Shown: piece after piece, positions 32,919-41,225 of the stretch
How positions within the stretch are numbered: position 1 is the first letter of the stretch
How the letters are laid out: the number at the start of each line of letters is the position of its first letter
DNA from: CAWCQC01 sp963819905
GTDB taxonomy: Bacteria; Actinomycetota; Thermoleophilia; Gaiellales; Gaiellaceae
NCBI GenBank assembly: GCA_963819905.1
Contig: CAWFXP010000010.1
Coordinates: 372,001 to 436,000, forward strand
Direction of reading: 5' to 3'
DNA length: 64,000 nucleotides
Notes under the pieces: generated by a model
Database searches by the model: none
What the model saw: the letters and a program-made list of their open reading frames with translations, nothing else
What the model was told of the DNA's origin: nothing
Program-made: the position numbers and the translations under genes

Positions 32919-34038
32919 GGCTCATGCCGACCACCTCCTCGCGCGTCACACGGCCGCCGTGGGCGACGCACGTCTCGCGGACGATCTCGTCGTCGAAGTC
33001 GAGCTCGAGCCGGCCGTCCGCCACCAGCAGGCCGAGCAGCGCCTGGATGTTCCGTGAGTACATCCGGCTCGCGTCCTGCGGCATCGCAGAGGGGAGATTG
33101 AGGAGGCCGACGACCGTGACGCCGTGCCGCTCGACGACCTCGCCCGGCACGGTCAGCTCGCAGTTCCCGCCGGTCTCCGCGGCGACGTCCACGATCACCG
33201 AGCCGTCACGCATTGCCGCGACCGCGGAGCCCGAGATGAGGACGGGCGCGGGTCGGCCCGGGATGGCGGCGGTCGTGATGACCGCGTCAGCCTCCGCGAC
33301 GTGCGCCGCGATCAGCTGCTGCTCGCGCTCGTGCTGCTCCTGGGAGAGCTCCGTCGCGTAGCCGCCCGAGGTCTCTTCGCCCTCGACCGCCAGCTCGAGG
33401 AAGGTCGCGCCGAGGCTCTCGACCTGCTCGCGGACGACGGCTCTCGTGTCGAAGGCCGAGACGACCGCCCCGAGACGGCGCGCCGTCGCGATCGCCTGCA
33501 GGCCGGCCACGCCGGCGCCGAGAACGAGCACCTTCGCCGGCCGGATCGTGCCGGCGGCCGTCGTCAGCATCGGGACGAAGCGCGGCAGGCGCTCGGCCGC
33601 GAGCAGCACCGCCTTGTAGCCGGCGACGGTCGCCTGCGAAGAGAGCGCGTCTATGGACTGGGCACGCGTGATCCGCGGGATGACGTCCATCGAGAAGGCG
33701 GTCGCTCCGCGTTCGGCGATCGCCCGGACGAGGTCGGTGTTGACGAGCGGCTGGAGAAAGCAGACGAGCACCTGGCCGTCGCGGAGCCGCTCGATTTCCC
33801 CGGCCGAGGGCTTCTGCACCTTGACGATCAGGTCACAGCCTGCGTAGAGGGCGGTCGCATCGGGCGCGATCTCCGCGCCCGCCGCGGCGTACGTCTCGTC
33901 GGTGAACGAGGCGCCGACGCCCGCGCCGCTCTCGACCACGAGCCGGGCGCCCAGGCCCTCCAGGCGCGTGGCCGCGTCCGGAACGAGGGCGACACGCCGC
34001 TCCCCGGCCACGGTCTCCCTGGCGACGCCGACCCTCAT
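32743..34038 (-). CDS. pntAA: NAD(P) transhydrogenase alpha-1 subunit with unusual C-terminal tail
   Basis: The 431-aa soluble domain I subunit begins MRVGVARETVAGERRVALVP. It shows RITRAQSIDALSSQATVAGY, the NAD-binding VLVLGAGVAGLQAIATARRL and IPGRPAPVLI. The canonical subunit ends near residue 375 (RETCVAHGGRVTREEV). The remaining roughly 55 residues (from MSRTVCLCQPMPVPRAP) are encoded by the intercistronic repeat element and are Gly/Ala/Arg-rich. The start has no overlapping partner; an SDR gene lies 43 bases upstream on the same strand. Confidence 0.9.
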   Translation of the reverse strand: MRVGVARETVAGERRVALVPDAATRLEGLGARLVVESGAGVGASFTDETYAAAGAEIAPDATALYAGCDLIVKVQKPSAGEIERLRDGQVLVCFLQPLVNTDLVRAIAERGATAFSMDVIPRITRAQSIDALSSQATVAGYKAVLLAAERLPRFVPMLTTAAGTIRPAKVLVLGAGVAGLQAIATARRLGAVVSAFDTRAVVREQVESLGATFLELAVEGEETSGGYATELSQEQHEREQQLIAAHVAEADAVITTAAIPGRPAPVLISGSAVAAMRDGSVIVDVAAETGGNCELTVPGEVVERHGVTVVGLLNLPSAMPQDASRMYSRNIQALLGLLVADGRLELDFDDEIVRETCVAHGGRVTREEVVGMSRTVCLCQPMPVPRAPLSVAGRRAQYGSTGPEGRVPRAGAGGGGARLRRAGAAAGEGSA

Positions 34039-34081
34039 TCCGTGGCTGAGGATATGCGCTGCGTGCGGCCCCGGGCCGTGA

Positions 34082-34861
34082 CTACTGGCAGGCGGTCAGG
34101 CCGCCGTCCATCGTCAGGATCTGGCCTGTCACGAAGGCGGACGCGTCCGAGCAGAAGAAGAGTGCCGCTCCGACGAGGTCGTCCGGGTCGGCGATGCGTC
34201 CGAGCGGGATCCTGTTCACGAGCGAGGTGTAGAAGGCCTCGTCGGCGAGCAGGCTCTCGACCTGCTTCGTCCGCACGAACGTCGGCGAGATCGCGTTCAC
34301 GCGGATCCCGTGCGGGGCCCACTCGACGGCGTGCTGCTTGGTGAGCATGTTCATCGCGCCCTTCGCGGCGACGTAGGGCGAGAAGCCGGCGCGCAGCGCG
34401 AGCTGGCCGCGGACCGAGGAGATGTTGAGGATGGAGCCGCCGTGGCCGGCGGCGATCATCGCCCGGGCGGCCGCCTGCGAGGGGAAGAGCGCCGAGTCGA
34501 GGTTGAGCGCCATCACCCAGCGCCAGTCGTCCTCCGGGAAGTCCTGGGCGGGGCTCAGGACCTCTCCGATGCCGCCGCCGACGCCGTTGACGAGGATGTC
34601 CACGCGGCCGAGGCGCTCGACGGTCTCCGCGATCAGGCGGTCGGCCTCCGCCTTGGCGGTCACGTCGGCGACGACCGCGATCGCTCCGTCCCCGACCTCT
34701 TCGGCTGCCGCTTCGGTTCCCTCCTGTGTCCGCCCGACGATCGCCACGCCGGCGCCGGCGGCTCGAAGCGCCTTCGAGAGCGGCAGCCCGATCCCCCCGG
34801 TGCCGCCGGTGACGACCGCGACGCGGCCGTCGAGCCGAAACCGTGCGAGCTCGTCCGACAT
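34082..34861 (-). CDS. SDR-family oxidoreductase
   Basis: The protein (259 aa) starts at ATG 34861 behind GAAGGAG. VVTGGTGGIGLPLSKAL is the cofactor loop, followed by VNGVGGG, ISSVRGQLA and the catalytic YVAAKGAMN. The ending FVTGQILTMDGGLTACQ is classical. It resembles 3-oxoacyl-ACP reductase/gluconate dehydrogenase-type SDRs, but the substrate is unknown. It is the first gene of a possible operon with the transhydrogenase and diverges from the MFS gene at 34957. Confidence 0.88.
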   Translation of the reverse strand: MSDELARFRLDGRVAVVTGGTGGIGLPLSKALRAAGAGVAIVGRTQEGTEAAAEEVGDGAIAVVADVTAKAEADRLIAETVERLGRVDILVNGVGGGIGEVLSPAQDFPEDDWRWVMALNLDSALFPSQAAARAMIAAGHGGSILNISSVRGQLALRAGFSPYVAAKGAMNMLTKQHAVEWAPHGIRVNAISPTFVRTKQVESLLADEAFYTSLVNRIPLGRIADPDDLVGAALFFCSDASAFVTGQILTMDGGLTACQ

Positions 34862-34956
34862 CCGTCTCCTTCCCGAGCCAGGTCCGAAATGGGGCAAGGT
34901 GTGCTGCCCGTGCGAACCGTATCTCCCTCCGTGCCGTCCTGTCCCGAGACGTCGTG

Positions 34957-36111
34957 ATGCTTCGCCGGGCGCTGACGCTCTCGCTCTGCCTGTTCGCCAA
35001 CCAGGCAGGGACGCTCGTTCTCTCGCCGATCCTCGTCTCGGTGGCGCGCGAGTTCTCGGTCTCCACGGCGGCGGCCGGTCAGCTCCGGTCGGTGGCGGGG
35101 GCGGTCGCAGGCGTCACGGCGCTCGGCGTCGCACCGCTCGCAGCGCGGAGCGGGCTGAGGCTGCTGCTCCTGGCCGGGCTGGCTCTGCTCGCAATCGCCG
35201 CGGCCGTCAGCGCTGCCGCGCCGACCTTCGCCGTGCTCGCCCTTGCCCAGGCGCTGCTCGGGGTCGCCGTGGCGGTCCTCCTCTCGGGCGCGGTCGCCGG
35301 GACGACCGCCTGGATCGATCCGGGTCGACGCGCGGACGCGCTCTCGATCGTGTTCGGCGGTCAGGCGGCAGCCTGGCTGTTCGGGATGCCGCTCGTCGGG
35401 CTCGTCGGCGAGGTGTCCTGGCGGCTCGCGTGGATCGCCCTGCCGCTCACGTCCGCAGCCCTGGCGTTCCTGCTCGTCCTGCCGCTGCCCGACGTGCGCC
35501 TGCCGTCGGCCGGCACCGTCGGCGGCCTGCGGCTCGTCCTGCGAGACAGCGTGGTTCGCGCCTGGGCGATCGGAGAGCTTCTCGCCTTCTCGGCGTGGAC
35601 CGGAATGCTCGTCTACTCGGGCGCGCTTCTGATCGAGTCGTACGGCGTCTCACTCGGCACCACCGGGCTGCTCCTCGGTCTCGTCTTCGTCGCCTACCTC
35701 CCGAGCAGCCTCCTCTTTCGCCGCTGGATCGACCGCGCCTCGGGGCCCTTGCTCGTCGCTTTGGCGCTCGGCGCGGCGTGTGTCGCCGCCCTGATCGGCG
35801 TCGTTCGCCCGGCCGTCTGGGTCTCCGTGCTCCTTCTCGCCGCCTACGTCTTCCTCAACGCGGGCCGCACGATCTCGGGTAGCGCGTTCGGGCTCGACGC
35901 AGCGCCGGGAAGGGCCGTGGCCGCAATGGGAGTCCGAGCATCCGCGACGCAGTTCGGCTATCTGGTCGGCGGCGCCCTGGGCGGTATCGCCTTGACCTTC
36001 GGCGGCTACCCGGCCCTGGGGCTCACGTTCGCCGGCCTCTACGTGCTCGCGATCGTGCCCCACGTGCTGCTCGTGATCGGCGGCTCGAGAGCGGTAGGCT
36101 TGCGTGGGTGA
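34957..36111 (+). CDS. MFS transporter (arabinose-efflux-like)
   Basis: The 384-aa protein starts at ATG 34957 (GTG 34954 adjacent). Twelve hydrophobic segments are visible, beginning LTLSLCLFANQAGTLVLSPI. VSVAREFSVSTAAAGQLRS and FRRWIDRASGPLLVA are typical of DHA1-like MFS permeases. The substrate is unknown. Its TGA overlaps the GTG of the DUF6457 gene, the first of several coupled junctions in this plus-strand run. Confidence 0.85.
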   Translation: MLRRALTLSLCLFANQAGTLVLSPILVSVAREFSVSTAAAGQLRSVAGAVAGVTALGVAPLAARSGLRLLLLAGLALLAIAAAVSAAAPTFAVLALAQALLGVAVAVLLSGAVAGTTAWIDPGRRADALSIVFGGQAAAWLFGMPLVGLVGEVSWRLAWIALPLTSAALAFLLVLPLPDVRLPSAGTVGGLRLVLRDSVVRAWAIGELLAFSAWTGMLVYSGALLIESYGVSLGTTGLLLGLVFVAYLPSSLLFRRWIDRASGPLLVALALGAACVAALIGVVRPAVWVSVLLLAAYVFLNAGRTISGSAFGLDAAPGRAVAAMGVRASATQFGYLVGGALGGIALTFGGYPALGLTFAGLYVLAIVPHVLLVIGGSRAVGLRG

Positions 36112-36359
36112 ACGAGTGGATCGAGCAGGCACGGAGCGATCTCGCCGAGGCCGTCGGCGACGTCCCCGCCTCGATTCCTCTGAGCAAGCAGGACGTGGAC
36201 GAGATCCTCGAGCTGGCACGTATCGCCGCTCACGGGAGCGGCGACCGTACGAACGCGCCGGTCGTCTCCTATCTGGTCGGGATCGTGCGCGGCCGACACC
36301 CCGAGGCCGACCTCACCGATCTGGTCTCGGCCGTCGTCCGCCGTAGCGCGGAACCGTGA
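36108..36359 (+). CDS. Small DUF6457-like protein, 83 aa
   Basis: The protein starts at GTG 36108 (GTGA overlap with the MFS stop) and ends in overlap with the GTG of the next gene. It reads MNEWIEQARSDLAEAVGDV and ILELARIAAHGSGDRTNAPV, then SYLVGIVRGRHP. This resembles DUF6457, a small helical domain often found near molybdenum-cofactor genes. No function is known. Confidence 0.6.
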   Translation: MNEWIEQARSDLAEAVGDVPASIPLSKQDVDEILELARIAAHGSGDRTNAPVVSYLVGIVRGRHPEADLTDLVSAVVRRSAEP

Positions 36360-37342
36360 GCCTGCGCACGCCGCTCTGCGACGCGCTCGGGATCGATCTC
36401 CCCATCGTGCAGGCGCCGGTCGCAGCGACCGCCGGCCTCACGGCGGCGGTCTCGAGCGCGGGCGCCCTGGGGACGTTCCAGGCGAGCTGGCTCGAGCCGG
36501 ACGACCTGCGTGAGCTCGTCCGCTCGACGAGGGCTCTGACCGATCGGCCCTTCGCGGGAAACCTCGTCCTCGAGTGGCCGCAGGACGAACGTCTCGAGAT
36601 CCTGCTCGAGGAAGGCGTCCGCATCGTCTCGCTCTTCTGGGGCGATCCGGCGCCGCTGGTCGGCCCGATCCACCGCGCGGGCGGCACCGTCCTCTGCACG
36701 GTCGGGAGCGCCGATGAGGCGCGCCGCGTCGTCGCCGACGGGGTGGACGTCGTCGTCGCCCAGGGTCAGGAGGCGGGAGGCCATGTCTGGGGCCAGGTCT
36801 CGACGATGGCGCTCGTGCCGGCCGTCGTGGACGCGGTGGCGCCGGTGCCGGTGATCGCCGCGGGCGGGATCGCCGACGGGCGCGGGCTGGCCGCGGCGCT
36901 CGCGCTCGGCGCCGCAGGGGCCTGGCTGGGCACGCGCTTCGTCGCGAGCGTGGAGGCCGGCCTGCACGACCAGTACAAGCAGCTGCTCCTCGGCGCGGGC
37001 GAGACGGACACCGTCTATTCGCAGCTCTTCGACGTTGGTTGGGAGAACGCGTCGCTGCGAACCCTGCGGAACAGCACCGTTCGTCGCTGGGAGGAGGCGG
37101 GGCGGCCCCCGCCGGGCCGGCGGCCCGGCGAAGGCGAGGTCATCGCGCGTGCAGGGGACGGCTCGGAGGTCGTCCGCTACGCGGTCAACGACCCGGAAGT
37201 CGGCACCGAGGGCGAGCTCGAGGCGCTCGCGCTCTACGCCGGGCAGGGCGTCGGCCTCGTCCGTGAGCTCGCGCCGGCGGGCGAGATCGTGCGGACGCTG
37301 GCCGAGGAGGCCGAGCGAACGCTCCGTAGACTCGGCGGATAA
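36356..37342 (+). CDS. Nitronate monooxygenase-like FMN enzyme
   Basis: The 328-aa TIM-barrel protein starts at GTG 36356. LPIVQAPVAATAGLTAAVSS is the N-terminal signature, GQEAGGHVWG holds the active-site His, and IAAGGIADGRGLAAALALGA is the phosphate-binding loop for FMN. Such enzymes oxidise alkyl nitronates such as propionate 3-nitronate, and related ones are enoyl reductases. It overlaps DUF6457, and an SDR follows after 10 bases. Confidence 0.88.
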   Translation: MSLRTPLCDALGIDLPIVQAPVAATAGLTAAVSSAGALGTFQASWLEPDDLRELVRSTRALTDRPFAGNLVLEWPQDERLEILLEEGVRIVSLFWGDPAPLVGPIHRAGGTVLCTVGSADEARRVVADGVDVVVAQGQEAGGHVWGQVSTMALVPAVVDAVAPVPVIAAGGIADGRGLAAALALGAAGAWLGTRFVASVEAGLHDQYKQLLLGAGETDTVYSQLFDVGWENASLRTLRNSTVRRWEEAGRPPPGRRPGEGEVIARAGDGSEVVRYAVNDPEVGTEGELEALALYAGQGVGLVRELAPAGEIVRTLAEEAERTLRRLGG

Positions 37343-37352
37343 GGTCTCCCGC

Positions 37353-38114
37353 GTGAGCCTTGCTGGGACGACCGCGATCGTCACGGGCGCCTCGAACGGC
37401 ATCGGCCGGGCAACCGCGATCGCACTCGCGGACGAGGGCGCGCGGCTCGCGATCGGGGCTCGCAGGCTCGACCGGCTCGAGGCGGTGGCGGGCGAGCTGG
37501 CCGGCAGCGGCCACGTCGTCCACGAGCTCGACGTGACGAGCCCGGCCAGCTGCGAGACGTTTGTCGAGTACGCCGCCGAGGGGCTCGGCGGCCGGGTCGA
37601 CATCCTGGTCAACAACGCCGGGCTGGCCCTGGGCCGGGCCCCCGTCGTCGAGAGCGAGGAGGACGACGACCGGACGATGCTCGAGACGAACGTCCTCGGC
37701 CTGATGCGGATGACGAAGCTCGTTCACCGGCACATGGAGGCCGGGCGGGGCCACATCGTCAACCTCGGCTCCTGGGCCGGGCGGGAGGCCTACCGCTACG
37801 GCTCCGGCTACGTCGTCTCGAAGTGGGGCGTCCGGGTGCTCACCGAGATGCTCCGCAAGGAGCTCGTCGGCCAGATCCACGTCACCACCGTCGACCCCGG
37901 CATGGTGGGGGACACGGAGTTCTCCGACGTCCGCTTCAAGGGGGATCTCGGCAAGAAGGAGGCCGTCTACCAGGGTGTGAGGTACGTGACGCCGGGCGAC
38001 GTCGCCGACTGCATCGTCTTCGCCGTGACGAGGCCGGCGCACGTGAACATCGACGAGATCGTCCTCAAGCCCCTCCAACAGGGGAGCCAGGAGCTCATCG
38101 TCCGGGACGAGTAG
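37353..38114 (+). CDS. SDR-family oxidoreductase (YdfG-like)
   Basis: The 253-aa protein starts at GTG 37353. It has TGASNGIGRATAIAL, VDILVNNAGLALG, NLGSWAGREAY and the catalytic YVVSKWG. The overall pattern DPGMVGDTEFSDVRF and HVNIDEIVLKP is like the NADP-dependent YdfG group, which reduces 3-hydroxy acids and malonic semialdehyde. It is cytosolic. It lies in the run between nitronate monooxygenase and the debranching enzyme. Confidence 0.87.
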   Translation: MSLAGTTAIVTGASNGIGRATAIALADEGARLAIGARRLDRLEAVAGELAGSGHVVHELDVTSPASCETFVEYAAEGLGGRVDILVNNAGLALGRAPVVESEEDDDRTMLETNVLGLMRMTKLVHRHMEAGRGHIVNLGSWAGREAYRYGSGYVVSKWGVRVLTEMLRKELVGQIHVTTVDPGMVGDTEFSDVRFKGDLGKKEAVYQGVRYVTPGDVADCIVFAVTRPAHVNIDEIVLKPLQQGSQELIVRDE

Positions 38115-38121
38115 AAACGGC

Positions 38122-40185
38122 GTGACGCAGATCACGATTCTCGAGGGCGCGACCTTCTGCGTGTCGGACGAGTTCGGCGACCTCGGGCAGCCGACGACCG
38201 GCTTCTTCGACTCGGACACGCGCTTCCTCTCCCGCCTGGCGCTGACCGTCAACGGCGCACGGCCGCTCCTGCTCTCCCAGGGGAAGGTCGAGTACTTCTC
38301 CTCGGTCTGGTTCCTGCGGAATCCCCCCGTCGGCGGCCTGCGTCCCGACGAGGTCTCGATCGCGCGGAGGCGCTTCGTCGGTGACGGGATGCAGGAGCAC
38401 GTGATCCTCGTCAACCACGCCGATCGGCCGGTCGAGTTCGAGTTGGCCGTCGACGTCGGCACCGACTTCGCGGACATCTTCGCGGTCAAGGCCTTCGATC
38501 TCGCGCTCGGCGACCCGGCCCGGGCGCTCGCGGCCGAGCTGGTGCCGGCCTTCTTCGACGAGGCGGAGAACGGGTTCCTGCTCAGCGCCACCGACGACTT
38601 CGACGGTCAGACGCAGGTGCTGTTCTCCCTGCGCGGCGAGGTCGAGGAGGGAACGGTGCGCTACCGGATCTCCCTGGAGCCCCGCGAGCGCTGGCAGCTG
38701 CGGATCGACGTGTTCGCCGTTCAGGACGGCGTCCAGGTGCAGCCGCGGGCCGCGGAGCGTCACTTCGGCGACGAGATCGACCGGATCCGGGCCTCGCTCT
38801 CCGCCTGGCAGCTCAGGGTGCCGCAGCTGCGGGCGACCTGGGACGACCTGGGACGGGCGTTCGGGCGCTCGGTGTCGGATCTCGCCTCGCTGCGTATGCG
38901 CGGCACGGGGCAGCACGGACAGCTCCCCGCGGCGGGCATGCCCTGGTTCATGGCCGTGTTCGGGCGCGACACGCTGATCACGTGCCTGCAGACGCTTCTC
39001 TTCGGCCCCGAGCTCGCGCAGAGCGCGCTTCACACCCTCGGCGAGATGCAGGCGCTCGAAGACGATCCGGAGATCGACGCGGAGCCGGGAAAGATCGTCC
39101 ACGAGGTTCGCAACGGCAAGGGCGCGACGGCGTGGTTCCCGCGCTACTACGGGACCTGCGACGCCACGCCGCTCTACCTCGTCCTGCTCTCCGAGGTATG
39201 GCGCTGGACCGACGACGCGGGGCTGGTCAGCGACCTGCGTGGGCCGGCGCTGCGAGCGCTCGAGTGGATCGAGTCGCACGGCGACCTCGACGGGGACGGG
39301 TTCGTCGAGTACCAGCGCCGCTCGAGCCACGGACTCGAGAACCAGTCGTGGAAGGACTCCGGCGGGTCGCAGAAGTTCGTCGACGGGAGGCTCGCCGAGT
39401 CACCGATCGCCCCGGTCGAGGTACAGGGCTACGTCTACGACGCGAAGCTCCGGACGGCCGAGCTGGCTCGCGAGGTGTGGCGCGACCGCGAGCTGGCCGA
39501 ACGGCTGGAGCGGGAGGCGGCCGAGCTGAGGACACGCTTCAACGAGGCGTTCTGGATCGACCGGCGAGGCGGCTACTACGCGCTGGCGCTCGATCGGGAC
39601 AAGCAACCCGTCGACTCGCTCTGCTCGAACATCGGCCACCTGCTGATGAGCGGGATCGTGCCGCCAGAGCGCGTCGACGCAGTCGTCGACGCGCTGATGG
39701 GCGAGGACCTGTGGTCGGGCTGGGGCGTCAGGACGATGTCCCAGTCGGACGCGGGCTTCAATCCCCTCGAGTACCACAACGGCACCGTCTGGCCGCACGA
39801 CAACTCGCTGATCGCGCTCGGCCTCGCCCGGAGCGGCCGTCACGCCGAGGCGCACAGGATCGTCAGGCGCATGTTCGACGCGAGCGTCTACTTCGAGCAC
39901 TCGCTGCCCGAGGTCTTCGCCGGCTTCTCCCGTACCGAGACCCCGTTCCCGATCGCCTACCCGACCGCCACCCGGCCGCAGGCCTGGGCTGCGGGCACGC
40001 CGGTGCTGCTCCTGCAGCTGCTGCTCGGGCTCGAGCCCGACCACCGTCGGCACGCGCTCGTGTCCAGGGCCCCCGAGGAGTTGCCGTCCTGGGTCGGGTC
40101 GCTCAAGCTTTCCGGCGTGCGCGCGTTCGACAAGACGTGGGACGTCCGCCTCGAAGGCGGCCGGGTGTCGGTCGAGGAGTCCTGA
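38122..40185 (+). CDS. Glycogen-debranching (amylo-alpha-1,6-glucosidase) family protein
   Basis: The 687-aa protein starts at GTG 38122. Residues 1-220 form the N-terminal beta-sandwich of GDE-type proteins (TTGFFDSDTRFLSRL). Residues 270-670 form the (alpha/alpha)6 barrel with GMPWFMAVFGRDTLITCLQT, SRENQSWK-like ENQSWKDSGGSQKF and EYHNGTVWPHDNSLIALGL, which carry the likely catalytic acids. Members hydrolyse branch points or related glycosides in the cytosol. A glycosyltransferase gene follows, suggesting a glucan or glycoside pathway. Confidence 0.88.
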   Translation: MTQITILEGATFCVSDEFGDLGQPTTGFFDSDTRFLSRLALTVNGARPLLLSQGKVEYFSSVWFLRNPPVGGLRPDEVSIARRRFVGDGMQEHVILVNHADRPVEFELAVDVGTDFADIFAVKAFDLALGDPARALAAELVPAFFDEAENGFLLSATDDFDGQTQVLFSLRGEVEEGTVRYRISLEPRERWQLRIDVFAVQDGVQVQPRAAERHFGDEIDRIRASLSAWQLRVPQLRATWDDLGRAFGRSVSDLASLRMRGTGQHGQLPAAGMPWFMAVFGRDTLITCLQTLLFGPELAQSALHTLGEMQALEDDPEIDAEPGKIVHEVRNGKGATAWFPRYYGTCDATPLYLVLLSEVWRWTDDAGLVSDLRGPALRALEWIESHGDLDGDGFVEYQRRSSHGLENQSWKDSGGSQKFVDGRLAESPIAPVEVQGYVYDAKLRTAELAREVWRDRELAERLEREAAELRTRFNEAFWIDRRGGYYALALDRDKQPVDSLCSNIGHLLMSGIVPPERVDAVVDALMGEDLWSGWGVRTMSQSDAGFNPLEYHNGTVWPHDNSLIALGLARSGRHAEAHRIVRRMFDASVYFEHSLPEVFAGFSRTETPFPIAYPTATRPQAWAAGTPVLLLQLLLGLEPDHRRHALVSRAPEELPSWVGSLKLSGVRAFDKTWDVRLEGGRVSVEES

Positions 40186-40222
40186 GACGCGCGTCGGCCT
40201 GCTCAGCCCGGTCTGGTTCCCG

Positions 40223-41221
40223 GTGCCGCCGACCGGCTACGGCGGCATCGAATGGGTCGTATCGCTGCTCGCCGACGGCCTGGTCGACGCGGGCCACGAC
40301 GTCACGCTCTTCGCATCGGCCGACTCGAAGACGAAGGCGGAGCTGCGCTCGGTCTTCGACGTCGCGCCCTCCAGTCGCATCGGGCTCGCGCTCCCTGAGC
40401 TCCACCACGCGCTCGCCTGCTTCCAGCACGCGGACGAGTTCGACGTCCTGAACGACCACTCCGGCCTCCCGGCCGCGGCGCTCGGCGGGGCCGTCGACAC
40501 GCCCGTCGTCCACACGGTGCACGGGCCGCTCGACGGCGAGGCGGGACCGATCTACGAACTGATCGCGCGCGTCTCGCCGAGGGTCGGGCTGATCTCCCTG
40601 TCGATGAACCAGCGCCGGCCGAGGCCGGGCCTCCCCTGGATCGCGAACTGCCCGAACGCCCTCGACCTCACGGCGTATCCCGTGCAGCCCCATCGCGGCG
40701 ACTACCTCCTGTTCCTCGGCCGCCTCTCGGAGGACAAGGGGGCACACCGGGCGATCGAGGTCGCGCGCGAGCTGGACGTGCCGCTCAAGATCGCCGGGAA
40801 GATGCGCGAGCCGCTGGAGAAGGAGTACTTCGAGGAGCAGGTCCGGCCGAAACTCGGGTGGGGCATCGAGTACCTCGGCGAGGTGTCCCACGACGAGAAG
40901 ATCGACCTTCTGCAGAACGCCCGCGTCACGCTGTTCCCGATCGACTGGGAGGAGCCCTTCGGGCTGGTGATGATCGAGTCCATGGCCTGCGGCACGCCGG
41001 TGATCGCGACGCGGTGCGGGGCGGTGCCGGAGGTCATCGAGCACGGTCGCAGCGGCCTCATCGTCGACAGCGCGGGGGAGATGGCCGAGGCTCTCTCGGC
41101 CGCAGACGTCCTCGACCCGATGGAGTGCCGCGCCTACGTCGAGGAGCGCTTCTCCGCGGAGCGAATGGTTGCCGACTACGTGAGCGCCTACGAGACCGCC
41201 GTCGCCGGCGCGCTCGCGTAG
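40223..41221 (+). CDS. Family 4 glycosyltransferase (start uncertain)
   Basis: The GT-B protein has an N-terminal TGYGGIEWVVSLLADGLVDA glycine-rich loop, a second-domain LLFLGRLSEDKGAHRAIEVA and the donor-binding EPFGLVMIESMACGTPVIA. Family similarity (RVGLLSPVWFPVPP) extends about 11 codons upstream of GTG 40223, into the space after the debranching gene. No ATG, GTG or TTG in frame is found there. Either translation starts at 40223 or a rare start or base error is present. The acceptor sugar is unknown. Confidence 0.82.
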   Translation: MPPTGYGGIEWVVSLLADGLVDAGHDVTLFASADSKTKAELRSVFDVAPSSRIGLALPELHHALACFQHADEFDVLNDHSGLPAAALGGAVDTPVVHTVHGPLDGEAGPIYELIARVSPRVGLISLSMNQRRPRPGLPWIANCPNALDLTAYPVQPHRGDYLLFLGRLSEDKGAHRAIEVARELDVPLKIAGKMREPLEKEYFEEQVRPKLGWGIEYLGEVSHDEKIDLLQNARVTLFPIDWEEPFGLVMIESMACGTPVIATRCGAVPEVIEHGRSGLIVDSAGEMAEALSAADVLDPMECRAYVEERFSAERMVADYVSAYETAVAGALA

Positions 41222-41225
41222 ACGG

